A stretch of DNA of 64,000 nucleotides from Pseudonocardia benzenivorans CB1190 (GTDB lineage Bacteria > Actinomycetota > Actinomycetes > Mycobacteriales > Pseudonocardiaceae): the NCBI RefSeq assembly GCF_000196675.2, contig NZ_CP002597.1, positions 1-64,000 on the forward strand, written 5' to 3'. Below the pieces are notes generated by a model. It worked only from the letters and a program-made list of their open reading frames with translations. It was not told the DNA's origin and ran no database searches. Shown here piece after piece: positions 25,781-34,002 of this stretch. The position numbers and the translations under genes are program-made. Within the stretch, counting starts at the first letter, position 1. Every line of letters starts with the position of its first letter.

Positions 25781-27070
25781 TTACCAGTTAGAGATTGACT
25801 TCGTCAGGATCGAGGCGATGTCATCCTCTGTAGGAGTCCTTGCGCATGTCGACAGCAAACGCTGCTGCTTCATCGTTCCAGGAACGAGATCTGCGACATC
25901 AGACTCGGAGTACCCCACACCGCCAAGGCCGTTAGGGATGTCGATATCACGCATCAGCTGAATCAGTACTGACGGCAGCCGCTCGGCCGGCGCACCGACG
26001 CTAGCTGCTTCGGGGTTAATCAGCTCAGCGGCGCGAAGATGACGCTCGGGGGCGCTGTCGAACGAAAAGCGGAATGCTTCCGGAGCCGTCAAAGAAACGG
26101 CCTGCCCATGAGGCACCATTGCTTCTTCCTGCGGATATCCAGCCGGGCGGTAGTCCTTCACCATCCCAGCAATTGGATATGCATTAGCATGCGGGATGTG
26201 AACGCCTGCGTTCCCGAAGCCCATGCCTGCGAATGTCGCGGCGAGCATCATGTTGGATCGCGCTTCAATATTGTCGTGTCCATCGAGTACTGATAGGCGA
26301 AGTGACTGCGAAATCAGCGCCATCGACTTCTCGCACCACAGATCCGACACAGGATTGGAACCGCAGTATGTGACACGAGCTTCAGGGGTTTTACGATCAA
26401 ACTGCGTATAGTATTTCGCCGTATAGGATTCGAGAGCATGACATACGATGTCCATGCCGGATGCCGCGGTGACCTCCGGCGCCAGCGTCAGCGTCAGAAG
26501 TGGATCGACAACCGCCAAGGTGGGACGCAGACGCCAGTGGCTGATCCCGGTCTTGACTCTCATCGAGAGGATGTCCATGACACACATAGCAGTAGACTCT
26601 GAACCAGTACCCGCAGTTGTTGGAACCGCGATGAGAGGCTTGAGAGGTCCAGGCGGAACCTTGGCCTTACCGATAGGCTTATTGATGTAATCCATCAACT
26701 CACCAGGGTAGCTCGTCAATAGATTGATCGCCTTGGCGGTATCAATTGCGGATCCGCCGCCGACGACAATAAATCCGTCCCACGGCCCTTCTTGACGAGC
26801 GTAGTCAACGGCTGATGAAATAGACTGATCGGTCGGCTCGATGTGCACATCAGCAAAGATGTCCGACTCAATATTATACCTCTTCAGTCCGTCGGAGATG
26901 CGCTGTGGAACTCCGATGGATGCAACTCCCCGATCTGTCACAATGAGGACCCGAGTCATCCCGAAGCCAGAGGCCTCGAATCCGATCTCGTCAGTGGCGC
27001 CGGCCCCGAACTTCAAGGGTGGTGCACCCCACGTGAAGATCGTCTCTTCGACCGAGCCTGTGTCGACCAT
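25781..27070 (-). CDS. Iron-containing alcohol dehydrogenase, ADHFE1-type hydroxyacid-oxoacid transhydrogenase
   Basis: 429 residues. The nucleotide-binding GGGSAIDTAKA and the metal-ligand histidines (GMDIVCHALESYT, NAGVHIPHANAYP, MVPHGQAV) place it in the type III Fe-ADH family. Several blocks fit the animal ADHFE1 subgroup rather than ordinary Fe-ADHs: PLKPLIAVPTTAGTGSE, YCGSNPVSDLW, FAGMGFGNAGVHIPH, YPIAGMVKDY and PERHLRAAELI. ADHFE1 oxidises 4-hydroxybutyrate to succinate semialdehyde while reducing 2-oxoglutarate to D-2-hydroxyglutarate, without free NAD. That fits tetrahydrofuran breakdown, which passes through 4-hydroxybutyrate. A plain NAD-linked 4-hydroxybutyrate dehydrogenase is the main alternative. 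A perfect CATG-N3-CATG palindrome sits 318 bases upstream. Confidence 0.8.
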   Translation of the reverse strand: MVDTGSVEETIFTWGAPPLKFGAGATDEIGFEASGFGMTRVLIVTDRGVASIGVPQRISDGLKRYNIESDIFADVHIEPTDQSISSAVDYARQEGPWDGFIVVGGGSAIDTAKAINLLTSYPGELMDYINKPIGKAKVPPGPLKPLIAVPTTAGTGSESTAMCVMDILSMRVKTGISHWRLRPTLAVVDPLLTLTLAPEVTAASGMDIVCHALESYTAKYYTQFDRKTPEARVTYCGSNPVSDLWCEKSMALISQSLRLSVLDGHDNIEARSNMMLAATFAGMGFGNAGVHIPHANAYPIAGMVKDYRPAGYPQEEAMVPHGQAVSLTAPEAFRFSFDSAPERHLRAAELINPEAASVGAPAERLPSVLIQLMRDIDIPNGLGGVGYSESDVADLVPGTMKQQRLLSTCARTPTEDDIASILTKSISNW

Positions 27071-27387
27071 TTCTCTCCTACCGCTCTAACGATGTTCGAA
27101 TGCAACAGGTACTGCCTAGGGAAGCTGCTTGATTCGCACTCAGCGCAACATCTGTCTCTTCCCGCGTTGCCGACGAAGCTCGAAAAATGAACTCGCGGCG
27201 GTTGCGAATATACTATTCAGGTCGATCATCTCAAAGCTCGGTCGCTCAAGACGGGGTGCCGAATTGTCCCTAAGAGTCCGGCCCCCTCATGCAACAACGG
27301 CGAACGAGCCCTCTCGCCCCGAACAGAAATTCGGGGACCAGGGAAGAAGAACGCACAAGTACTGCTTAGCTACCGAGGGAAGCCATA

Positions 27388-27410
27388 GAGTGGCATGTTG
27401 CATGCCACTC
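27388..27410. promoter_or_regulatory. Candidate GntR operator, perfect palindrome
   Basis: GAGTGGCATG, spacer TTG, CATGCCACTC: a perfect 10-bp inverted repeat with a GT-N-GC centre typical of GntR/FCD sites. It lies just past the end of the GntR gene and upstream of the transhydrogenase-like gene, where it could control the 27070-to-22650 operon. Three related sites occur at 28443, 28470 and 28947. Confidence 0.6.
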
Positions 27411-27412
27411 CG

Positions 27413-28144
27413 TCAACCGTCGACGCCTGAGACCGGGTTTCGCGACTCCCAGGCGGAGGTGGTCCAACCTAGGTCGACATCGACACCGTCCCCAGCCTCC
27501 TGTGCCAGGAGCAATTCTGACGTGGTCTGAATGTGCGCGCACATCGCGTCGGCCGCTCCCTCCGGGTCCCGTGCTTCCAGCCGCTCAAGAACCCCAAGGT
27601 GTTCCGCAACGATGTCAAGCATCGTCCGCGACGACTCTGCAGTCGAGACTCCACGTTTAACGACCATGTCACGCATTCCGTCAATGAACTCCGCGAGACG
27701 CTTGTTCCCGGTCGCCTCGAGGATCGTTCGATGGAATCGGCGGTCGTGCTCCCACATGCGGACCTCATCGCCGTCGCGAGCGGCGCGCTCCATCGCGGCG
27801 AACTGACGGCGCAGCTCCTTCAGGCCCGCAGCATCGAACTTTTCGCAGGCCCGTCGGGTGGCTGGGACCTCCAGTAGGAGCCGAAGCTCGAAGACCTCCT
27901 CCAGATCATGGACCGTGGTTTGGAGGATCCGTACCCCGCGGTTCCGCTCGAAGCGGACCATGCCCTGCTCGGCCATCTTGATCAGGGCTTCACGCACCGG
28001 TGTCCGGGATACGCCGAGCTCGGCGGCGAGCGCATGCACCGAGTGCAGACTTCCAGGAAGAAGCTCGCCGCTCACTACTGCACTCCTGAGAGAGCTGAGC
28101 ACAGCACTGTTAAGAGTCGTGATCCCGTTCGAAACGCCCTTCAT
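27413..28144 (-). CDS. GntR-family (FadR/FCD) regulator of the catabolic island
   Basis: 243 residues. N-terminal winged helix (SLRSAVVSGELLPGSLHSVHALAAELGVSRTPVREALIKMAEQGMV) and C-terminal FCD ligand domain with the metal-binding pattern: Asp/His around MWEHDRRFHRTILEATGN and a later His in VAEHLGVLERL. FCD regulators usually respond to small carboxylic acids, so a pathway acid such as 4-hydroxybutyrate, succinate or D-2-hydroxyglutarate is a reasonable ligand. It is transcribed away from the thm operon across an 850-base gap holding three of the four candidate operators. Autoregulation is likely. Confidence 0.85.
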   Translation of the reverse strand: MKGVSNGITTLNSAVLSSLRSAVVSGELLPGSLHSVHALAAELGVSRTPVREALIKMAEQGMVRFERNRGVRILQTTVHDLEEVFELRLLLEVPATRRACEKFDAAGLKELRRQFAAMERAARDGDEVRMWEHDRRFHRTILEATGNKRLAEFIDGMRDMVVKRGVSTAESSRTMLDIVAEHLGVLERLEARDPEGAADAMCAHIQTTSELLLAQEAGDGVDVDLGWTTSAWESRNPVSGVDG

Positions 28145-28442
28145 CGGAGCTCAGCGGAACCCGTGCCGGCCCCACAGTCTGCATCGTTGTCCTGCTCACA
28201 CATCTACCCGTCCTCCGATCCTCCACCAGCGGCCTGCTGCGTCGGGTGCGCGAACAGCGCCGCAACAGGTGGTCGACATTCGATCACTGCGGCGGTTCCG
28301 TCCTGACGGTGGGCTGTCGCAGCCCGGAGTACTGGGGAACCGCCAGCAAGGCGTATGGCAACGAAGCCTCGACCAGCCGCATCACCTGCCCCTCCGTTGC
28401 GACTTCCTGCTGCTGAGCGGCCACACCGTGGGGAGCTTGACA

Positions 28443-28465
28443 GCTCTACATGTGACATGCCACTC
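28443..28465. promoter_or_regulatory. Candidate GntR operator A
   Basis: CATG (28449-28452), spacer TGA, then CATGCCACTC (28456-28465), whose right half is identical to that of the perfect site at 27388. The left half matches 5 of 10. Centre is 27 bp from operator B. Confidence 0.45.
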
Positions 28466-28469
28466 TGCA

Positions 28470-28492
28470 CCGCAGCATGCTACATGCCAGTA
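28470..28492. promoter_or_regulatory. Candidate GntR operator B
   Basis: CATG (28476-28479), spacer CTA, CATGCCAGTA (28483-28492). Halves match the perfect site at 6 and 7 of 10. Tandem with operator A. Confidence 0.4.
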
Positions 28493-28946
28493 TGCGCAGC
28501 CCCTAGCCAGTAAATCGCTGGGCCCAGGGGAACCGCTCCGTCGCATCGTCGGGATGGAACAGCCTATGGGTGACACTGCTTGGCGCCTTCGAGTTGACCG
28601 GGTGTCGGCCGATAGTTGTGCGGGTTTCGCAAGGTCTTTCGTTTCACCCCTGGCGTTGAAGAGGTTTGCGCTGTACGGCGGCAACTCTGGGTGCGGCTGG
28701 GCGGGATCAGGTCACTACTCCTTCTGTCGGGTCTCGGCGCCGTTAGTGTCATATCCTGGTTGCTAGTCCTAACGCGCATGCTCCGCGATTCGCTTAGTTT
28801 TTCTATTGCCGCCCGTCGTGTTGCGTTAATGTAGCGCATAGCGACCTATGGTTGATGTCGAGCTCGTTCAGCGGTATTGCAATCGGAATCGCGGTTCGTC
28901 AGAAAGCTTCAAGCGTGGCCTCGCCAATGCATTCTGGTCTAGGAAA

Positions 28947-28969
28947 GTGTGGCATGTTACATGGCACGT
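28947..28969. promoter_or_regulatory. Candidate GntR operator C, just upstream of the EthD/thm operon
   Basis: GTGTGGCATG, spacer TTA, CATGGCACGT. The left half matches the perfect site at 9 of 10, the right at 7 of 10. It ends 26 bases before the EthD-like start codon, a position where binding would block transcription or elongation. Confidence 0.5.
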
Positions 28970-28995
28970 CGCAGTGGAGACTCGGAGGCTGGACT

Positions 28996-29319
28996 ATGTT
29001 CAAGATCATGTTTGTCGTCTACGAGCGCGAGGGTATCGATCGGGATGAGGCTCTGCGTTATTGGCGCGAGCAGCATGGCCCGCTCGCGTCCAAGGTTCCC
29101 GGCCTGCGTTATTACGCTCAGACGCACGCCCTCAGCTCTGTTGACGGGGGCTCGGCCCCGTACCTCGGATCCGCTGAAATGGCGTTCGACAGCCAGGGAG
29201 CCTTTGTCGAGGCAACGGCATCTCCCGAGTTCGATGCAGTTCTGAAGGACGTGGTCAACTTTGCAGATCCTGACAACGTTCCGACGGCAGTTGTCCAGGA
29301 TTATGTCTTCGTTGACTGA
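28996..29319 (+). CDS. EthD-family small protein
   Basis: 107 residues from the ATG at 28996, preceded by GGAGG eight bases upstream; the longer frame from 28852 would cross operator C and is unlikely. The sequence FKIMFVVYEREGIDRDEALRYWREQHGPLASKVPGLRYY is characteristic of the EthD dimeric alpha+beta barrel, originally found in the Rhodococcus ethyl tert-butyl ether cluster. EthD proteins are needed for, or assist, ether monooxygenase systems by an unclear mechanism, so its presence before an ether-attacking monooxygenase fits. First gene of the rightward arm. Confidence 0.8.
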   Translation: MFKIMFVVYEREGIDRDEALRYWREQHGPLASKVPGLRYYAQTHALSSVDGGSAPYLGSAEMAFDSQGAFVEATASPEFDAVLKDVVNFADPDNVPTAVVQDYVFVD

Positions 29320-29471
29320 CCTTTATTCTGGTGGCTGGCCGAGTCGTCATCGGCCGTCATAATTTAGGTGTCTGGTTTCGCTCGCGGCGCCGGCCACGCC
29401 TTTGAATGTGCGGTTCCGTCTTAGCACGTAGGGCCTATTCAGCTTACCCTCGCCGTTGAAGGAGTAATAGG

Positions 29472-30974
29472 ATGACTGTGATCGCCAAGCCCGATTACCT
29501 ATTGCGTGACGACGTACAGAAGTTCATTGATCGCCCGAAGAAGCTTTTCATCAATGGTCAGTGGCACGACTCCATCAAGGGTGAGACTCTCGAGGTCTAC
29601 GACCCTGCGGTTGGGACGAAGATCTGTACCGTTGCTGCGGGTGATGCGGAGGATGTCGACCGAGCTGTGGCGGCCGCGCGCCACGCGTTCGACGAGGGGC
29701 CGTGGTCCAAGCTGAATCCTTCGGAGCGCGGCAGGCTGGTCTGGCGGCTCGCGGATCTTCTCGAGGAGCACGCGGACGAGTTTGCACAGATCGATGCGCT
29801 CGACAACGGCAAACCGGTCACGGACGCGCGTGCGGTAGACGTGGCGTTCTCGATCGAACTGCTGCGATACATGGCTGGTTGGTCGAACAAGATTTATGGC
29901 GAGACGATTCCGCTCACCAACCCGGCTGACTTCCATGCATACACGCTTCGCGAGCCGGTCGGCGTGGTTGGGCAGATCGTTCCTTGGAATTTCCCCCTCA
30001 TGATGGCGGTCTGGAAGGTCGCTCCTGCCCTGGCCGCCGGCTGCACCGTGATCCTCAAGCCCGCCGAGCAGACGCCGCTGAGCGCACTTCGCCTGGCTGA
30101 GCTCACCGAGGAGGCCGGCTTCCCGCCGGGTGTCTTCAACGTCATCACCGGCTTTGGCGAGACGGCAGGTGCGGCGATCGCCGCCCACGACAACATCGAC
30201 AAGGTCGCGTTCACCGGTTCGACCGAGGTCGGGCGGCTGATCGCGCATGCGGCGAGCGGGAACCTCAAGAAGGTCTCCCTCGAGCTTGGCGGAAAGTCCC
30301 CCGTGATCGTGTTCGGTGATTCTGACATCGAGCAGGCTGTTGCCGGTGCTTCCAGCGCGATTTTCTACAACAACGGGCAGACCTGTACGGCGGGATCTCG
30401 TCTCTATGTGCACCGGAAGGTCTACGACAAGGTCGTGGAGGGTATCGCCAGTGAGGCGTCTGCTCTCCCGATCGGTCACGGTCTCGACCCGGCGACCCGT
30501 ATCGGGCCGCTGATCTCGGCGGAGCAGCGCGACCGTGTCACTGGCTACATCGCACAGGGCCGCGAGGCCGGCGCAGAGGTGATCGTGGGTGGGGACACTG
30601 TCGGTGATGGGGGCTACTTCATTCAGCCGACCATCCTTACCAAGACTGATCCGAGCATGAGCGTAGTGCGCGAGGAGATCTTCGGCCCGGTGCTGTGTGC
30701 CATGGCCTTTGACGAAGACACCATCGATAGCGTCGTGCGTGAGGCGAACAACTCGGTGTACGGGTTGGCCGCGAGTATCTACACCCGCGACATTAGCGTC
30801 GCACATCGAGTCGCCAAGCGGCTCAAGGCTGGAACGATCGGTATCAATACCCACCATGTGGTCGATGTCGCGCTCCCATTCGGCGGATTCAAGCAGTCCG
30901 GATATGGTCGGGACATGGGCCGCGACGCGATCGACCAGTACACCGAGGTCAAGTCGATCGGTATCGCACTCTGA
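29472..30974 (+). CDS. NAD(P)-dependent aldehyde dehydrogenase
   Basis: 500 residues, ATG with AAGGAG nine bases upstream. All ALDH landmarks are present: PWNFPLMMAVWKVAPALAAG, KPAEQTPLSAL, FTGSTEVGRLI (cofactor), catalytic Glu in SLELGGKSP, catalytic Cys in NNGQTCTAGSR, and EEIFGPV and PFGGFKQSG near the C-terminus. An aldehyde dehydrogenase gene precedes thmA in described thm clusters. Likely substrates are 4-hydroxybutyraldehyde (the open form of 2-hydroxytetrahydrofuran) or succinate semialdehyde; sequence alone cannot decide. A 148-base gap separates it from thmA. Confidence 0.9.
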   Translation: MTVIAKPDYLLRDDVQKFIDRPKKLFINGQWHDSIKGETLEVYDPAVGTKICTVAAGDAEDVDRAVAAARHAFDEGPWSKLNPSERGRLVWRLADLLEEHADEFAQIDALDNGKPVTDARAVDVAFSIELLRYMAGWSNKIYGETIPLTNPADFHAYTLREPVGVVGQIVPWNFPLMMAVWKVAPALAAGCTVILKPAEQTPLSALRLAELTEEAGFPPGVFNVITGFGETAGAAIAAHDNIDKVAFTGSTEVGRLIAHAASGNLKKVSLELGGKSPVIVFGDSDIEQAVAGASSAIFYNNGQTCTAGSRLYVHRKVYDKVVEGIASEASALPIGHGLDPATRIGPLISAEQRDRVTGYIAQGREAGAEVIVGGDTVGDGGYFIQPTILTKTDPSMSVVREEIFGPVLCAMAFDEDTIDSVVREANNSVYGLAASIYTRDISVAHRVAKRLKAGTIGINTHHVVDVALPFGGFKQSGYGRDMGRDAIDQYTEVKSIGIAL

Positions 30975-31122
30975 CGCTACTGCGCTCACCAGGGGGAGCA
31001 CTCTCATTCAAGAGAAGATTGGTGCCCAGGTAAGCGCGACATCTCGGACTTGATACCCCGCATCGTCTGGCGCTCCACCCACCATATAGAGGCGCCATCA
31101 ATGGGAAAGGCTTAAGATCACG

Positions 31123-32760
31123 ATGACTGCCCCACCGATGAAGAGGCCGCGTCGAAGCATTACGGCGAGCCACGCCAAGATCGGCGAGCTGGGCTGGGAC
31201 CGGACGTACTACCCCCATGAGCGCGGGAAGTATCCCAGCCGATACAAGCTGCCGAACAAGCCAGGCCGGGATCCCATGAAGCAGATCATGGGCGACTACC
31301 TGCACATGCAGAACGAGAAGGATGACCGCGTCCACGGTGGCCTCGATGCAGCCGTCCGCGCAGAGGTCCCCGGCAAGGCCCCGCTTCGGTGGCTGGAGCT
31401 GCTCAAGCCTTACCTGCTGACTGTTGTTAGCGCCGAGGCCGCCGCTACCCGCTGTATGGGCATGCTTGTTGATGCCATCGACGACCCCGAGCTGCAGAAC
31501 GCCTATTACATCTAGCAGCTCGACGAGCAGCGTCACACCGCGATGCAGATGAACCTGTATCGCTGGTACATGAAGAACATGCCCGAGCCGGTCGGCTGGA
31601 ACCTCGGGCTCCAGGCGGTCGGGGGCGACTCCATCCTGGTCGCCGCCCAGAACCTCACCGGAAGCTTCATGACCGGTGACCCCTTCCAGGCCGCGGTGGC
31701 GCTCCAGGTCGTCGTTGAGACCGCCTTCACGAACACCATCCTGGTCGCGTTCCCGGACGTGGCAGTCCGGAACCATGACTTCGCTCTGCCCACTGTCATG
31801 AACTCCGTGCAGTCGGACGAGGCGCGCCACATCAACAACGGCTACGCGACACTTCTGTACCTCCTGCAGGAGCCGGAGAACGCCCCCCTGCTTGAGCAGG
31901 ACATCCAGCAGATGTTCTGGACCGTGCACGCATTCGTCGACGCCTTCATGGGCATCATCGTCGAGTACGCCCCCACGGATGCGACCGACCCGGAAAGCTG
32001 GACCACGAAGTGGGACCGGTGGGTGAATGACGACTACTACCGTTCCTACATCGTCAACCTCGGCAAGCTGGGCTTGAAGATCCCCGACTCGATCTTCAAG
32101 CGCGCGCGTGAGCGGATTGCTGCCGACTACCACCACAAGGTTGCTGTCGGAGTCTGGGCCTCGTGGCCCTTCCACTACTATAAGTACGGCAACCTCGAGC
32201 AGAAGGACTACGACTGGTTCGAGAGCAAGTACCCGGGCTGGAACGAGAAGTTCGGTGCGTTCTGGCGCGGCTACGCCGACGTTCGCTACCCCGGTTCGGG
32301 TCCCTTGCAGCTGCCCGGGCTGCTCGAGGGTGCCGGCCCGATCTGCTGGACCTGCCAGCTCGGATGCCTGCGGCCCGAGGAGCAGTGCCACCGCGTTGTC
32401 GACGAGCACACGCGGTTCTATTGCTCGCCGGAGTGCAAGTGGATCGACATGACCAACCCTGGTCGCTATGTCGGTGACCGTGTTTGGTTCGACCGCTACC
32501 ACGGCTGGGAGTACTCCGAGATCGTGCGTGACCTCGGCTTCCTCCGTCCGGACGGTAAGACGCTCACAGGCCAGCCGCACGTTGATCCCGACCCTGCTAA
32601 GCAGTGGACGATCGATGATCTCCGAGAGCTCGGCCACATCATGCAGAGCCCGAACATCCTCACTGCGGAGCGTCTCGGCCTGCCCTATAAGCGAGTGGAA
32701 TACACCGGCACTAAGACCGGTGACATGCCCCCCACCATTCCGCCGCTCTTCGGGGTCTGA
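31123..32760 (+). pseudogene. thmA: Tetrahydrofuran/dioxane monooxygenase alpha subunit with in-frame TAG
   Basis: 545 codons in a single frame, matching group 5 soluble di-iron monooxygenase large subunits of the thm type throughout (MTAPPMKRPRRSITASHAKI start, [26 protein letters not shown], end TIPPLFGV). Codon 131 (31513-31515) is TAG where the family has Gln (YYI[12 protein letters not shown]). The stop lies just before the DExRH iron-ligand motif, so the 130-residue product lacks nearly all ligands. Reinitiation at Met141 (31543) would lose that motif. No other lesion is visible, so the change is recent, a sequencing error, or suppressed. Intact ThmA hydroxylates tetrahydrofuran, and in CB1190 also 1,4-dioxane. 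Confidence 0.85.
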
Positions 32761-32883
32761 GTAAGTCTCATGTCTCGTCCCGGCAGGCTGCCGACTCGTG
32801 GTTTGGCAACCTGCCGGGGCTTGGCGTATGACTCTCACCGAGTCATCAGATGAGTGGCCGCAGGTTGGGAGGGTGGCGAGCAG

Positions 32884-33972
32884 ATGGGAACGTTCAACGT
32901 AAGGTTCGAGCCAATTGGTGAAGAGATCGAATGCGGCGAGGATGAGACCATTCTCGATGCAGCATTTCGATCGGGTTTGAACCTTGTGCACGGTTGCCGC
33001 GAGGGGCGCTGCTCGGCGTGCAAGGCATTTGTCCTCGATGAAGGATGGATATATCTAAAGAAATATTCAAGCTTCGCTCTCTCCGATCAGGAAGAGGAGG
33101 GGGGATATACCCTTCTATGCCGGGCAGTTCCGGAGTCAGACGTTACGATTGAGCTGCTCAACTATGATCCAGACCACTATCGGCTCGAGCACGCCATTAC
33201 TGATGGAGTTGGCCGAGTAGTCGATGTGGAAGCGTTGACGCACGACATTCGACGCTTGGAGCTCCAGATCGAGTCTCCTCAGGGCTTCGGATTTCTTCCC
33301 GGTCAATTCGTCGACATCTGGATCCCCGGGACCGAGCAGCGGCGATCGTTCTCGATGGCAAACCTTCCTAGCGACGGGCGCCTTGAGTTCATCATCAAGC
33401 AGTATCCGGGCGGCCGGTTCGGGGCGATGCTCGACGAGGGCCTGACGGTGGGTGATTCAGTGAAGTTCACCGGGCCTTATGGTACATGCTACCTCCGTGA
33501 TACCGGCGGGAGTCGTTCGGCGTTACTCATCGCCGGTGGTTCGGGTATGGCGCCGATTCTTTCTCTGCTGCGCCAGATGTCAGAGGACGGTCAGGGCCGC
33601 ACCGTGTCGGTCTTCTACGGTGGACGTGCGAGACGCGATCTTTTCTATACCGAGCTCGTTCAGTCCCTCGGAAAACGAATCGAGCAGTTCGAGTTCATCC
33701 AAGTAGTGTCGGATGAATCCGATAGTGACGGTGACGGTGACGATGTACGATACGGATTCGTGCATGACGCCGTTGATCAGTGGATAGAGACTTCCGGGTT
33801 CCGCCTGGATGCATGTGACGTCTATATGGCAGGCCCGCCACCGATGGTTGATGCGGTGAACGATGTTCTGACGCTCAGGCATCAGGTGGAGCAGAATCGG
33901 ATCTTCGTAGACAAGTTCACGTCGACCGGCCCTGAGGAATCTGCCGATTCCGATTCTGTATCGTCGCTTTAA
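32884..33972 (+). CDS. thmD: Tetrahydrofuran monooxygenase reductase
   Basis: 362 residues from the ATG at 32884 (GGGAGG upstream). N-terminal plant-type 2Fe-2S ferredoxin with Cys ligands in HGCREGRCSACKAF and LLCRAVP; then a FAD-binding domain (RRSFSMANLP) and an NAD-binding domain (SALLIAGGSGMAPILSLLR, ending DVYMAGPPPMVDAV). It passes electrons from NADH to the di-iron centre of the ThmA/ThmB hydroxylase. Gene order alpha-reductase-beta-coupling is characteristic of group 5 soluble di-iron monooxygenases. The frame is intact. Confidence 0.93.
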   Translation: MGTFNVRFEPIGEEIECGEDETILDAAFRSGLNLVHGCREGRCSACKAFVLDEGWIYLKKYSSFALSDQEEEGGYTLLCRAVPESDVTIELLNYDPDHYRLEHAITDGVGRVVDVEALTHDIRRLELQIESPQGFGFLPGQFVDIWIPGTEQRRSFSMANLPSDGRLEFIIKQYPGGRFGAMLDEGLTVGDSVKFTGPYGTCYLRDTGGSRSALLIAGGSGMAPILSLLRQMSEDGQGRTVSVFYGGRARRDLFYTELVQSLGKRIEQFEFIQVVSDESDSDGDGDDVRYGFVHDAVDQWIETSGFRLDACDVYMAGPPPMVDAVNDVLTLRHQVEQNRIFVDKFTSTGPEESADSDSVSSL

Positions 33973-34002
33973 GATTTGTTCTCCAGAGAGGAGATCTGCG
34001 CA

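Larger units (their letters stand above)
28145..28995. other. Divergent intergenic control region of the catabolic island
   Basis: 851 bases without a gene I can support, between the GntR gene and the EthD-like gene. Several open frames exist but none has a family match or ribosome binding site. The region holds three CATG-N3-CATG sites (listed separately), and AT-rich stretches around 28740-28850 that could contain the rightward promoter. Confidence 0.6.

Noticed and set aside
25281-25961. 226-codon plus-strand frame between the FAD/Fe-S and Fe-ADH genes
   Set aside because: It overlaps the ends of both minus-strand genes and has no family signature.
31050-31090. TTGATA and TATAGA upstream of thmA as a -35/-10 pair
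   Set aside because: The spacing is 29 bases, far from 16-18, so it is not a plausible promoter.
29499-32991. Long minus-strand frames opposite the aldehyde dehydrogenase and thmA
   Set aside because: Both mirror well-conserved plus-strand genes and contain no recognisable motif; high GC at third positions keeps the opposite strand open.
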